Source: Desulfolithobacter dissulfuricans (lineage in GTDB: Bacteria; Desulfobacterota; Desulfobulbia; Desulfobulbales; Desulfobulbaceae). From it: 64,000 bases of DNA. The stretch covers positions 496,001-560,000 of the forward strand of contig NZ_AP024233.1 in assembly GCF_025998535.1 (NCBI RefSeq), written 5' to 3'. The notes under the pieces are model-generated. The model saw only the letters and a program-made list of their open reading frames with translations. It was not told the origin of the DNA and ran no database searches. Positions 8,731 to 17,680 of this stretch are shown here, piece after piece. The first letter of the stretch is position 1; the number at the start of each line of letters is the position of its first letter. A program made the translations under genes and the position numbers.

Positions 8731-9939
8731 ATGTCACAGGAAGTTATTGCCCTTGCTGATCGTGTTCTGCAGATACCGCCATCGCCCACCCTGGCGGTGA
8801 ATGCCAAGGCCAAGGCCCTGAAGGCGGCCGGGGCCGACATCCTTAATTTCAGTGTGGGAGAGCCTGATTTCGATACTCCGGCCCATGTCTGCGAGGCAGG
8901 GAAAAAAGCCATTGACGAGGGGCATACCCGCTATACCGCCGTTCCCGGTATTCCGGAGCTGCGTGAGGCCATCTGCCACCGGTTCAGGGAAGATCATGGC
9001 TGGGACTACACCATTGACGAGATTCAGGTTTCCTGCGGAGGGAAACATGGCCTGTATAATATCTTTCAGGCCGTGCTCAATCCCGGCGACGAGGTTCTGG
9101 TTCCGGCCCCCTACTGGGTGTCCTATCCACCCATGGTTCAGCTGGCGGGCGGGGTTCCGGTGACCGTGGACCTGGATGAGAAGGCGGATTTCGATCTCAA
9201 TCCCGATGTGGTGGCGGCAAAGGCCACGGACCGGACCAGGGCCATCTTTTTGAACAGCCCTTCCAATCCTACCGGCTCGGTATTTTCCAGGAAGGCCCTG
9301 GAAGCTGTGGGGAAAATGGCCCTGGAACGGGGCTGGCTCATCGTCAGCGATGACATCTATGAGACCATGACCTACATGGATGAGCCGCTGCCCCATATCC
9401 TCGATGTCCTTCCCGAGCTCAAGGAACAGACCATCATCTTGAACGGGGTCTCCAAATCCTTTGCCATGACTGGCTGGCGTATCGGCTATTCGGCCGGCCC
9501 GGCCCATGTGATCAAGGCCATGAACAAGATCCAGAGCCAGTCCACCTCCAATCCGTGCGCACCGGCCCAGTATGCCGCCCTGGCCGCCTTGACCGGTCCG
9601 CAGGATTTTCCCAGGACCATGACCGAGGCCTTTCTGCCCCGGCGCGACTTCTTTGTCAGCGATCTCGAATCGATCCCGGGCGTGAGTTGCGTAAACCCCA
9701 AGGGGGCCTTCTATGTCTTTCCGAATTTTTCAGCCTATTACGGCAAGTCCTTCAAGGGAAAGAAAATAGAGGATTCCGTGGCCATGGCCGATTATTTCCT
9801 CGACGAGGCCCAGGTGGCCTCCGTACCGGGTGCCGCCTTTGGTGCCGATGCCTTTGTCCGTTTTTCCTTTGCCACCTCCATGGAGGTAATCAAGGAAGGA
9901 ATGGAGCGTATAAAGAAGGCTCTGGCCGCGCTTGCCTGA
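8731..9939 (+). CDS. Pyridoxal-phosphate aminotransferase, AspC/AAT-I class
   Basis: This 402-residue class I aminotransferase transfers an amino group between an amino acid (probably aspartate) and a 2-oxo acid in the cytoplasm. It shows SVGEPDFDTP at the N-terminus, the SNPTG motif, and the pyridoxal-phosphate lysine K242 in GVSKSFAMTGWRIGY, with R386-type substrate binding in the FVRFSFA stretch near the C-terminus. ATG 8731 follows GGAAGAAG; twelve upstream codons in the same frame lack a better signal. It is monocistronic: a terminator follows at about 9981-10010. Substrate range (aspartate, prephenate or others) cannot be settled from sequence alone. Confidence 0.9.
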   Translation: MSQEVIALADRVLQIPPSPTLAVNAKAKALKAAGADILNFSVGEPDFDTPAHVCEAGKKAIDEGHTRYTAVPGIPELREAICHRFREDHGWDYTIDEIQVSCGGKHGLYNIFQAVLNPGDEVLVPAPYWVSYPPMVQLAGGVPVTVDLDEKADFDLNPDVVAAKATDRTRAIFLNSPSNPTGSVFSRKALEAVGKMALERGWLIVSDDIYETMTYMDEPLPHILDVLPELKEQTIILNGVSKSFAMTGWRIGYSAGPAHVIKAMNKIQSQSTSNPCAPAQYAALAALTGPQDFPRTMTEAFLPRRDFFVSDLESIPGVSCVNPKGAFYVFPNFSAYYGKSFKGKKIEDSVAMADYFLDEAQVASVPGAAFGADAFVRFSFATSMEVIKEGMERIKKALAALA

Positions 9940-9980
9940 TCTTTCGTGCTGACAGAAACCTTTCCCTTTCCTTTTGAAGA

Positions 9981-10010
9981 GGCGGTATCCGTGCGGGTGC
10001 CGCCTTTTTT
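9981..10010 (+). terminator. Terminator of the aminotransferase gene
   Basis: GGCGG (9981-9985) pairs with CCGCC (10000-10004), with an inner CCG/CGG pairing, followed directly by six T. The group II intron lies just downstream, the placement expected for intron classes that insert after terminators. Confidence 0.8.
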
Positions 10011-10011
10011 A

Positions 10012-10035
10012 GTTTGCCCGGCATGGCGGGCAAAC
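10012..10035. repeat. Hairpin between terminator and intron
   Basis: GTTTGCCCG (10012-10020) and CGGGCAAAC (10027-10035) are perfect inverted arms with a six-base loop. It sits between the aminotransferase terminator and the presumed 5' end of the intron and may be part of the intron's insertion target or a second terminator stem without a T run. Confidence 0.5.
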
Positions 10036-10042
10036 CCAGCCT

Positions 10043-12103
10043 GTGTTAAGCAGGCGTCACCCTGACCAGGGGGAAGACAATCCGAATCGTAAGGGCGTTG
10101 CTGGTAACGGCAGGGTCTGAAGGAAGCGATAGGAAGTGAGCGGCACATAGCGCAAGCGAACCTGATTCGGCGTATCAGGAGGGTAAGCGTCCTAAATAGC
10201 GCGAAGCCCGATACCTGGTCAGTCCTGATACGTGATTGAGGATGTGGTCGCTCACAGGGAGTTCGCCTTAACCGGGGAAGCCTTGCACTGTTTCCGCATT
10301 AAGCGGAAAAAGAGAAGCACAAGGAGAAATCCAAGGCGGATCGAAGCGGTGTGAGGTGGCAGATGATTCCGTAGTAGTGATGAAATTCCGGCCTGTGAAG
10401 CCTGGTAACAGTGTGGAGGATAAAACCGGGATGACCCAACGGCCTGGTTCGTTGGGGGCAGTTATGAGCCAAAAGCCATATCTGTTGCGAAGGGATGAAG
10501 TTTATTTGAAGGTTTTCCGGAATCTATGGACACCTGGCAGACTGAACACAAGCCGTCCGACGGGACGGGGCACGCTATCGGCGGTATGCCGTGACAGGTC
10601 CTCTGCCGATTTTGGCCGTTCATCGGAGTAGATGGGAGTGTTGATCGTATATTGCCCATGAGGATAGAAAGCGGTCGCGCCCATTGAAGAACCGAAGTCT
10701 CCACGTGGAAATAGAGGAAGGGAAACGCAGGACAGGAGCATGGTTGACGTCTGGTACAGCCTATATGATCGAATGCTGAGCCGGGAGAACCTGGTCAAGG
10801 CATTCTACAAGGTGAAATCCTCGAAAGGAGCTGCCGGTATAGACGGCCAGTCCATCGATGATTTTGCCGGATCACTTGCGACCAATATCGATCATCTCCT
10901 GACGGAACTGCAGGACAAGAGCTACCAGCCGCTGGCCGTGCGACGGGTGGAGATCCCGAAGCCGAACGGCGGGAAACGGCTACTCGGCATACCTGCAGTC
11001 CGTGACCGTGTGGTACAGCAGGCCCTGCTGGATATACTTCAACCAATATTTGACCGCGATTTCCATCCGTCGAGCTACGGCTACCGTCCTGGTCGGAGTT
11101 GTCACCAGGCAATCAGCAAAGCCACGATGTTCATCCGGACGTACGAGCGGAAATGGGTAGTGGACATGGATCTGTCGAAATGCTTCGACACGTTGAACCA
11201 TGACCTGATCCTTGCCTCGTTCCGTCGCCGGGTCAGCGATGGAAGTATTCTTGGTCTGCTGGAGAAGTTTTTGAAAAGCGGTGTTCTGACAGGAGATGGT
11301 TGGCAGGCCAGCGAGGTCGGCAGTCCGCAGGGCGGAGTTATCAGCCCGTTGATTGCCAACGTATACCTTGATTCCTTCGATCAGTTTATGAAGAATCGTG
11401 GCCACCGCATCGTCCGCTATGCGGACGACATCCTGATCCTGTGCCAGTCAAAGAGCGCAGCCGAAAATGCACTGAACCAGGCCAGTCGTTATCTTGAAGA
11501 AGAACTGCTGTTGACCGTCAACCAGGAAAAGACCCATATAAGCCACAGCCTCAAAGGGATTAAATTTCTTGGAGTTTGTATCCACTCCGTGATGACCCGA
11601 ATACAGCGAGGCAAGGTGAGGGCCTTCAAGGCAAAGGTCAAGGCGATGACCCGGCGTAACTCCCCGGTGAACCTTGAGAAGGTGATAGCCGACCTCAACC
11701 GGTTGCTGAGGGGTTTTGCCAACTACTTTCGGATAGCGAACTGCAAGGGTGAGTTTTCTCGGCTGATGAGGTGGATCAGAAGACGGCTGCGTGCTGTTCA
11801 GTTGAAGCTGTGGAAAAAGCCGTGCAGGCTACACCGCAGACTGAGACAGCTGGGCTATAGAGGAGAGTTCAAAAGTATCAAGATGAACTCCTGGGCCAAT
11901 GCAGCAAGTCCACTGAGCCATTATGCCCTTCCCAACAGCTGCCTGCATGGGGAAATGGGGCTCTTTGACCTCGCATCTGTACAGGCCGGAATTTCTGTTT
12001 CAGTATGAAGGAAAAATAAACAGGAGCCGTATACGAGGCCCGTACGTACGGTTCTGTGAGAGGGATGAGGCAAGCTTAATTACCTTGCCTCACCCTACTC
12101 GAT
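10043..12103 (+). mobile_element. Group II intron (boundaries approximate)
   Basis: The element has about 700 bases of structured RNA, a maturase gene (10740-12008), and recognisable 3' domains. Domain V begins at GAGCCGTA (12024) and closes with TACGGTTCT (to about 12054). Domain VI is a stem GAGGCAAG (12067-12074) with CTTGCCTC (12084-12091), followed by A12092, a good candidate for the branch-point adenosine. The intron 3' end is then near 12098-12103. The 5' end is less certain; a GTGTT at 10043 is a weak match to the usual GTGYG start. Its position after a terminator resembles class C introns, but I have not folded the RNA. Confidence 0.75.
10740..12008 (+). CDS. Group II intron reverse transcriptase/maturase
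   Basis: The 422-residue protein carries the ordered reverse transcriptase blocks: IPKPNGGKRLLGIPAVRDRVVQQAL, the SYGYRPGRSCHQA block, VDMDLSKCFDTLNHD, GSPQGGVISPLIANVYLD and the catalytic YADD (in RYADDILIL), then a maturase/thumb region with LLRGFANYFRIANCKGEFSRL. There is no C-terminal HNH endonuclease domain, so it is an endonuclease-lacking type. It should splice its own intron and support retrohoming. The ATG follows a GGAG at suitable spacing inside intron domain IV. The frame is intact, so the intron could still be active. Confidence 0.93.
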   Translation: MVDVWYSLYDRMLSRENLVKAFYKVKSSKGAAGIDGQSIDDFAGSLATNIDHLLTELQDKSYQPLAVRRVEIPKPNGGKRLLGIPAVRDRVVQQALLDILQPIFDRDFHPSSYGYRPGRSCHQAISKATMFIRTYERKWVVDMDLSKCFDTLNHDLILASFRRRVSDGSILGLLEKFLKSGVLTGDGWQASEVGSPQGGVISPLIANVYLDSFDQFMKNRGHRIVRYADDILILCQSKSAAENALNQASRYLEEELLLTVNQEKTHISHSLKGIKFLGVCIHSVMTRIQRGKVRAFKAKVKAMTRRNSPVNLEKVIADLNRLLRGFANYFRIANCKGEFSRLMRWIRRRLRAVQLKLWKKPCRLHRRLRQLGYRGEFKSIKMNSWANAASPLSHYALPNSCLHGEMGLFDLASVQAGISVSV

Positions 12104-12168
12104 TTTGTTCCGATACGTCTCTTTTACTCTTCAGTTTGTGATTACCATCAATCTTCAGCATTGAAACC

Positions 12169-12274
12169 GGTGCCGGGCCTCGCTTGTTTCACGGGACGCC
12201 ATAAACCCGTCCCTGGGGGCTTGACTGTGGCCATCCAGGCCACAGACACCCGTGCAACAAGCAAGCCCCGACAC
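12169..12274. repeat. Compound palindromic intergenic element
   Basis: Imperfect outer arms (about 12170-12193 and 12252-12274, sharing GCTTGTT and its complement) enclose two hairpins: GGGACG/CGTCCC near 12193-12213, and CTGTGGCC (12225-12232) with GGCCACAG (12238-12245). It lies between the intron and the end of the LysR gene. It may end transcription from the LysR gene or be a dispersed structured repeat; no long T run supports a plain terminator. Confidence 0.55.
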
Positions 12275-12307
12275 CTTCATTCATCGGTGGCTGAATTTCA
12301 GTGGTAA

Positions 12308-13297
12308 TCAGACTTCAGTTTTATTCTGTTCCTTTTCCATGGAGTACTCGGTGAGCAGGGCCTGAAGTTTCCATGGAGAAGACAGGCAGGCCCGGCCGAG
12401 ACCGCACTCGCTCATCACTTCGCAGAAGCTGAGGAATTCATCCATCAGCCGGGTTGTGATTTTCTCCCGGTGGTGGATGATCAGCAGCTGACGCTGCATG
12501 TCGATTCCCTCCACCGGTAAACTTTTGAGCCAGCCATGCTCAATTTCACGACATACGGTCAGCGAAGACAGGCAACCGGCGCCGGCGCCGGATTCCACCG
12601 CCTTCTTGATGGCCTCGGTATGACCCAGCTTGGTTTTGATTTTGAGATGTGAGGCGTAGCGGCCAAGCTTTTTCTTGAATATCGCGGCGGTACCGGAGCC
12701 CTCTTCCCGGATGACCCAGGTCGTCCGTTCCAGGTCGTCTGGAACCTTGAAGGCCTTCTCGTTGGCCAGGGGATGGGTGGGGCTGACGATGACCACCAGC
12801 TCATCCTCGAACCAGGGAACGGCCCGGACCATTTCGTCGCTGACTTGTCCTTCCACAAATCCCAGATCCATCTCGCCGCTGGCGATCCGTTTCTCCGCAT
12901 ACCGGGTGTTGAGTACCAGCATGTTGATGTGGACCGCCGGGTGCATGCGCATGAACGTGCCGATCAGGTAGGGCAGCACATAGTTGCCGATGGTCGAACT
13001 GGCGACAATTTCCAGGGAGCCGGCCACGGTGTCCCTTTTTTCGGTGAGCATGGCCTCGATGTTGCCCACCTGGTAGAGAATCTCCTTGGAGAGTGGAAGC
13101 AGGTAACGACCACGGTCGTTGAGCAGCAGGCTACGGCCGTGACGGTCAAACAGTGGTCCTCCCAGATTGTTTTCCAGTTCCCCCAGGGCCATGCTGACCG
13201 CCGACTGGGTAAGGTATAACTTTTTTGCAGCTTTGGTTACCTGCTGCGTATCCGCAACGGCAATGAAGATTTCAAGTTGGCGCAGTGTGATAGGCAT
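12308..13297 (-). CDS. LysR-family transcriptional regulator
   Basis: The 329-residue protein has an N-terminal winged helix-turn-helix (LRQLEIFIAVADTQQVTKAAKKLYLTQSAVSMALGELE begins near residue 5; recognition helix in LTQSAVSMAL) and a periplasmic-binding-type effector domain beginning near residue 90. ATG 13297 with GGGAGAG upstream is preferred over a TTG six codons earlier. The C-terminal 25 residues are rich in Glu, Gln and Lys. The gene is divergent from the complex I operon and shares a 255-base intergenic region with it, so control of nuo transcription is possible but unproven. The effector is unknown. Confidence 0.9.
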   Translation of the reverse strand: MPITLRQLEIFIAVADTQQVTKAAKKLYLTQSAVSMALGELENNLGGPLFDRHGRSLLLNDRGRYLLPLSKEILYQVGNIEAMLTEKRDTVAGSLEIVASSTIGNYVLPYLIGTFMRMHPAVHINMLVLNTRYAEKRIASGEMDLGFVEGQVSDEMVRAVPWFEDELVVIVSPTHPLANEKAFKVPDDLERTTWVIREEGSGTAAIFKKKLGRYASHLKIKTKLGHTEAIKKAVESGAGAGCLSSLTVCREIEHGWLKSLPVEGIDMQRQLLIIHHREKITTRLMDEFLSFCEVMSECGLGRACLSSPWKLQALLTEYSMEKEQNKTEV

Positions 13298-13456
13298 AAC
13301 TCTCCCGCTTATCAATTTAATTGAACAAGAAGTTGTTGAATCCCAAATTTTCTTTTACGAACATAGCAGGTAATACACCTGAGTCAAGCTGGAATCCTCA
13401 TCTGGCCGAAGTTTAAGGCAGTTAAAGCAACAATGAATGAAGGTTCATTTTTTTGC

Positions 13457-13485
13457 TTGACAGGCAGGTTCAGCCTTACTTATAT
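13457..13485 (+). promoter_or_regulatory. Candidate sigma-70 promoter of the nuo operon
   Basis: TTGACA at 13457-13462 is a perfect -35 box. Seventeen bases later TTATAT (13480-13485) is an acceptable -10 box. It lies 68 bases before the nuoA start and is preceded by a T-rich tract. Confidence 0.55.
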
Positions 13486-13552
13486 GTGCCATATCGAGTT
13501 TGATGCCCGGTGTCGGGCAGCATTGTAATTCACAACTTCTCAGAGGGGCAAC

Positions 13553-13960
13553 ATGGATCAACATACCCTGACCAATATCATCTACGTTGCAATCTTCTTC
13601 CTCGGGGCGCTGGCTTTCGGCGTCGGTCCCATCATCATTGTCAAGCTCCTCAGTCCGTCTTCCGCTACCCGCAACGTAACCAACAGGACCGGCCAGCTCA
13701 TCGAGTGCGGTATGGTGCCCATCGGAACCGCCTGGATCCGTTTTGGTATCATCTACTATCTGTATGCACTCATTTTTCTGGCCTTTGATGTTGATGTCCT
13801 GTTTCTTTTTCCGGTGGCTGTGGCCTATAACAGCCCCCAGTTCGTCATCCGTGATTTTGTCGAGGTGCTGATCTTTGTCGGCATCCTCTCGCTTGCTGTG
13901 GTTTATGCCTGGGTGAAAGGAGTGTTTACGTGGGAACAGAGAAAATACCGTCATCAGTAG
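13553..13960 (+). CDS. nuoA: Complex I subunit A (NuoA)
   Basis: This 135-residue membrane subunit has three hydrophobic segments and the family motifs YECG-like [39 protein letters not shown], where the acidic FDVD is conserved. It anchors the junction between the peripheral and membrane arms, near the quinone site. A ribosome binding site (AGAGGGG) precedes ATG 13553. It is the first gene of the operon and overlaps nuoB by 31 bases. Confidence 0.95.
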   Translation: MDQHTLTNIIYVAIFFLGALAFGVGPIIIVKLLSPSSATRNVTNRTGQLIECGMVPIGTAWIRFGIIYYLYALIFLAFDVDVLFLFPVAVAYNSPQFVIRDFVEVLIFVGILSLAVVYAWVKGVFTWEQRKYRHQ

Positions 13961-14439
13961 TTCAGTTTGCGGCTCTGGACAAGCTGCTGGCCCTGGGGCG
14001 GGCCAATTCGCTCTGGCCGATGACCTTCGGCCTGGCCTGCTGTGCCATCGAAATGATGTGTACCGGTGGCTCGCGGTTCGACATCTCGCGCTTCGGCGCT
14101 GAGGTCTTCCGGCCGTCACCCCGGCAGTCCGATGTCATGATCGTGGCCGGCACCATCACCAAAAAGATGCTTCCCGGCGTTCTTACCCTGTACGATCAGA
14201 TGCCTGAACCCAAGTGGGTCATCGCCATGGGAAACTGTGCCATTTCCGGCGGTCCGTTCAAGTTCAAGGGAAATTATAACGTGGTTGAAGGGGCGGACAC
14301 CTTTTTGCCGGTAGATGTCTACATCCCCGGCTGCCCGCCCAGGCCCGAGGCCCTTCTCGAGGGTATCATGACCCTGGAAGAGAAGATAACCGGCAAGCGC
14401 CGCTGGCCGCGCATCCCGCCCGATGGGGTAATGTCATGA
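13930..14439 (+). CDS. nuoB: Complex I subunit B (NuoB)
   Basis: The 169-residue protein carries the ligands of iron-sulfur cluster N2: the adjacent cysteines in [10 protein letters not shown], one in GNCAISGG and one in [15 protein letters not shown]2 hands electrons to quinone. GTG 13930 is preceded by AAAGGAG inside the end of nuoA, which supports this start. The stop overlaps the nuoC start by four bases. All four cysteines are present, so the subunit should be functional. Confidence 0.96.
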   Translation: MGTEKIPSSVVQFAALDKLLALGRANSLWPMTFGLACCAIEMMCTGGSRFDISRFGAEVFRPSPRQSDVMIVAGTITKKMLPGVLTLYDQMPEPKWVIAMGNCAISGGPFKFKGNYNVVEGADTFLPVDVYIPGCPPRPEALLEGIMTLEEKITGKRRWPRIPPDGVMS

Positions 14440-15119
14440 GTATAGTACAAGAGACACGCACCGCTCTGCTGGAACTGTTTCCGGAGCTGGCTGCGGCAGA
14501 GGCCGAAGCCCGGGCCGCCGCAGAAGCTGCCGCCCTGGCAGAGGAAGCAGTGGAGGCTGATACCGAAACGGAAGCCGTGGAACAGGTCGCTTCTCCGGAT
14601 GGATCCGGGGAAGGTGAGGCCTCCGCGGAAGAGACCTCGTCTGCAGAGGCTGAGTCAAAGGAAAAGGCCGAGGTAAAAAAGGCTGGTAAGCAAGAGAAAG
14701 AGGAGGAGGGTCCGCGCCAGAGTGGCATCCTGGATCTGGAGCACAGCGATCGGGGAGTGCATCTCGATGTACTCCTCGATCCGGACCTGGTGGTCAGGGC
14801 AGCCGAAATCCTCGATGGTCTCGGCTTTTCCCTTGAGGCTGTCACCGGCGTAGACTGGATAAAGGACAACCGGATGGAGGTCATTTACGACTACAATCAC
14901 ACCGGCGGTGAACTGTGCCGGGTGGTGGTCCGGACCTTTATATCCCGGGAGAACCCGGAGATCGCCACGATCTCGGAAGTCTTTCCAGGGGCCAACTGGC
15001 ATGAGCGCGAGACCCACGACTTCTTCGGGATAGTCTTTACCGGTCATCCCTGTCTCGAGCCGCTTCTGTTGCCTGAAGATGCTGATTTTCATCCACTCTT
15101 AAAGGACTTCAAGCCATGA
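14436..15119 (+). CDS. nuoC: Complex I subunit C (NuoC) with acidic N-terminal extension
   Basis: The C-terminal part (about residues 98-227) is a normal NuoC/30-kDa subunit, with [15 protein letters not shown], the TGVDW motif and [26 protein letters not shown]. The first 95 residues are unusual: a low-complexity stretch dominated by Ala, Glu and Ser with a Lys-rich end, with no recognisable domain. In typical NuoC the globular domain starts near the N-terminus. The extension is in frame with a good start overlapping nuoB, so it is probably translated as a disordered tail. The subunit helps join the quinone module to the rest of the peripheral arm. Confidence 0.93.
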   Translation: MSIVQETRTALLELFPELAAAEAEARAAAEAAALAEEAVEADTETEAVEQVASPDGSGEGEASAEETSSAEAESKEKAEVKKAGKQEKEEEGPRQSGILDLEHSDRGVHLDVLLDPDLVVRAAEILDGLGFSLEAVTGVDWIKDNRMEVIYDYNHTGGELCRVVVRTFISRENPEIATISEVFPGANWHERETHDFFGIVFTGHPCLEPLLLPEDADFHPLLKDFKP

Positions 15120-16234
15120 CTGTCCCGATTCAGATCGCACCTGACGAGGTCTTTGTCCTCAATCTCGGGCCCCAGCATCCGGCCACCCACGGCGTTCTGC
15201 GGGTCAAGCTGACCATGGATGGTGAGTATATCGTCAAGGCCGAACCGGTGCTTGGCTATATCCACCGCATGCACGAGAAAATGGCCGAAGCTGGCAGTTT
15301 TGCCCAGTTCATGCCCAATACCGCCCGGATGGATTACCTGCACGCCCTGGCCTACAACCATGGCTATGTCCTGGCGGTGGAACGGGCCGCCGGCATCGAG
15401 GTGCCGGAACGGGCCGAGTACATCCGGGTCATCACCGTGGAGCTCAACCGCATATCGAGCCATCTGCTCTGGTGGGCCGCCTTTATTCTCGACCTCGGCG
15501 GTTTTACACCGCTGCTCTATGCCTTCGATGATCGTGAAAAGATCCTTGACCTGCTCGAACGGATCACCGGCTCGCGCCTGACCTACTGCTACTTCCGGTT
15601 CGGCGGCGTATATAACGACATCGACGAGCAGTTCATCGAGGGTACCTACGAGTTCATCAAGCGGCTGCGTTCGCGGATGCAGCGCATGTACCATGACCTG
15701 GTCACCGGTAACATCATTTTCCGTAAACGTCTTGAGGGTATCGGTATCATCTCCCCTGAACAGTGCCGCAAATACGGGGCCACCGGCCCGGTCCTGCGCG
15801 GTTCCGGGATCAAGTACGATGTGCGTAAAAACGAGCCCTACTCAGTGTATCCGGAATTTGATTTCGATATCCCCGTCTACCATGAGTGCGACTCCATGGC
15901 CCGCTACATGGTCCGCATGGACGAGATCGAGCAGTCCATGCGCATCATCGAGCAGGCCCTGGACAAGCTTCCGGACGGGCCGGTGAAGGCCAAGGTGCCC
16001 AAGATTCTCAAGCCACCGGCGGGTGATTACTATGCCTGCGTGGAGGCTGCCCGGGGCAGCTTCGGCTGCCGTCTGGTCTGTGACGGAGGCAAGTCGGCCT
16101 ATCGCCTCAAGCTGCGTTCGCCGACGTTTTCCAATCTGAGCCTGTTCGGTGAAGTCGCCGAAGGCATGCTGCTGGCTGATGCCCTGGCATTCATGGGCAG
16201 CCTGGACCTGGTCATTCCCGAGATCGACCGTTAA
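15116..16234 (+). CDS. nuoD: Complex I subunit D (NuoD)
   Basis: The 372-residue product is the 49-kDa type subunit that lines the quinone chamber with NuoB. Diagnostic segments are LNLGPQHPATHGVLRVKLTMDGE, GYIHRMHEKMAE, the RAEYIRVITVELNRISSHLLW stretch and the ending SLDLVIPEIDR. Residues expected for quinone contact (HPATHG histidine) are present. It is a separate gene, not fused to nuoC, and overlaps nuoC by four bases. The length is slightly short of the roughly 390-410 of many homologues, but both ends are intact. Confidence 0.96.
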   Translation: MTVPIQIAPDEVFVLNLGPQHPATHGVLRVKLTMDGEYIVKAEPVLGYIHRMHEKMAEAGSFAQFMPNTARMDYLHALAYNHGYVLAVERAAGIEVPERAEYIRVITVELNRISSHLLWWAAFILDLGGFTPLLYAFDDREKILDLLERITGSRLTYCYFRFGGVYNDIDEQFIEGTYEFIKRLRSRMQRMYHDLVTGNIIFRKRLEGIGIISPEQCRKYGATGPVLRGSGIKYDVRKNEPYSVYPEFDFDIPVYHECDSMARYMVRMDEIEQSMRIIEQALDKLPDGPVKAKVPKILKPPAGDYYACVEAARGSFGCRLVCDGGKSAYRLKLRSPTFSNLSLFGEVAEGMLLADALAFMGSLDLVIPEIDR

Positions 16235-16254
16235 GGGGAAGAGGTAAGAATAAC

Positions 16255-17240
16255 ATGGAAACAAGCATCTGGCGCCCGATTCTCTATCTCATAGGATTCA
16301 TGGCCTTTGCCGGTCTCAACGCGGCCTACCTGGGCTGGTGCGAGCGGAAGGGCGCGGCCCATATCCAGCGTCGTATCGGTCCCAAGGAAGTTGGTCCCTT
16401 CGGCCTCCTGCAGCCACTGGCCGATGGTATAAAGCTGATGAGCAAACAGCTGCTGGTGCCCCAGGGCGTGGACGGCATCCTCTTCAGGGTGGCGCCGGTC
16501 CTGGCCATGATCCCGGCCATCACCTCCATGGTGACCATTCCCTTTTCCGACAACATCCAGGCCCGGGCCATCGACTTGTCGGTGCTGCTGATTTTTGCCC
16601 TGGCCTCCATCGGCATGTTCGCCATCCTGCTCGGTGGCTGGGCCTCGGCCAACAAGTACGCGGTCATCTCCGCCGCCCGGGCCGTGTCACAGAATGTGGC
16701 CTACGAGATTCCCATGCTGGTGACCGTGATCACCATCGTCATGATCACCGGTTCCATGAGCCTGCATGAGATCGCCATGGACCAGCAGGGGGATTCTGGC
16801 ACTGGAACGTGTTCCGGTTCGACAAGTCGATCCTCATGCCGGTATCCTTCATCCTCTTCTTCATCTGCTCCATTGCCGAGACCAACCGGGCCCCGTTCGA
16901 CATGGGTGAAGCCGAGTCCGAGTTGATCGCCGGCTTTATGACCGAGTACGGCTCCATGGGATTTGGCCTCTTCATGATGGGGGAGTATCTCAACATCGTT
17001 GTCGGCGCCTGCCTGACCACGATCCTCTTCCTCGGCGGCTGGGACTGTCCCTTTGGCCTGTTTCCCGGCGTGTGGTGGTTTCTGATCAAGATCTACGTCC
17101 TGATTTTTTCCTTCATCTGGATCCGCTGGACCTATCCCCGGACCCAGATTTACAAGCTGCTTAATCTGTCGTGGAAGATACTGATTCCGTTCTCTCTCGT
17201 TAACCTGCTCGTAGCTGCAGCATTTATCAAGGTGTTCTAA
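16255..17240 (+). CDS. nuoH: Complex I subunit H (NuoH), interrupted by a one-base frameshift
   Basis: NuoH is the membrane subunit that forms part of the quinone tunnel. The first part (from ATG 16255) has [24 protein letters not shown] and several membrane spans; the frame breaks near 16788-16792, and the rest continues in the next frame with [33 protein letters not shown] to 17240. Reading six G instead of five at 16788-16792 gives one 328-residue protein of normal length with QQGGFWHWN at the joint. Nothing else is decayed. The missing base is probably a sequencing error, but a real mutation or a -1 programmed shift cannot be excluded from one sequence. Confidence 0.92.
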
Positions 17241-17242
17241 CC

Positions 17243-17680
17243 ATGAGCGCATACTGGAATGATGTCTTTGGCGGAGCCAAGAGTCTGGTAGTTGGCCTCT
17301 CCATCACGGCCCGGGAGTTTTTCAAGCCGGTGGTCACCGAGCAGTATCCGTGGGAGGTGCCGGTCATGACCGAGCGGTTCCGCGGTCATATCGAGCTGGT
17401 GGCAAATGAGGACGGTAAACCCAATTGCATTGTCTGCGGCATGTGCATGCGCGCCTGTCCGTCCGGATGCATTACCGTGGCCGGCAAGAAGGAGGAGGGG
17501 GCCAAGAAGAAGTCTCTCACCAAGTATGAGCTGGACTTCACCAAGTGCAGCCTCTGCGGTTCCTGTATCGAGAGCTGCAACTTCAACGCCATCCGCTTTT
17601 CCAAGGATTACAACCTGGCAGGAACCAGGAAGGAAGATTATGTATTCGATCTCCTTAAACGACTGGAGGAAAAGAGCTGA
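17243..17680 (+). CDS. nuoI: Complex I subunit I (NuoI), 2x[4Fe-4S] ferredoxin type
   Basis: The 145-residue protein has two complete cluster motifs, CIVCGMCMRACP (near residues 55-66) and CSLCGSCIESC (near 98-108), that bind clusters N6a and N6b. It carries electrons toward NuoB. Because this operon encodes no NuoEFG, NuoI may be the point of electron entry, perhaps from ferredoxin; that is inference from gene content. It starts two bases after nuoH and its stop shares one base with the nuoJ start. Confidence 0.94.
   Translation: MSAYWNDVFGGAKSLVVGLSITAREFFKPVVTEQYPWEVPVMTERFRGHIELVANEDGKPNCIVCGMCMRACPSGCITVAGKKEEGAKKKSLTKYELDFTKCSLCGSCIESCNFNAIRFSKDYNLAGTRKEDYVFDLLKRLEEKS

Noticed and set aside
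10356-10631. 91-codon frame upstream of the maturase gene
   Set aside because: It lies in the structured 5' RNA region of the group II intron, where short frames are expected by chance.
16255-17240. nuoH as a true pseudogene
   Set aside because: A single missing G in a run of five is the only defect, and the same type of defect occurs in three other core genes in this window.
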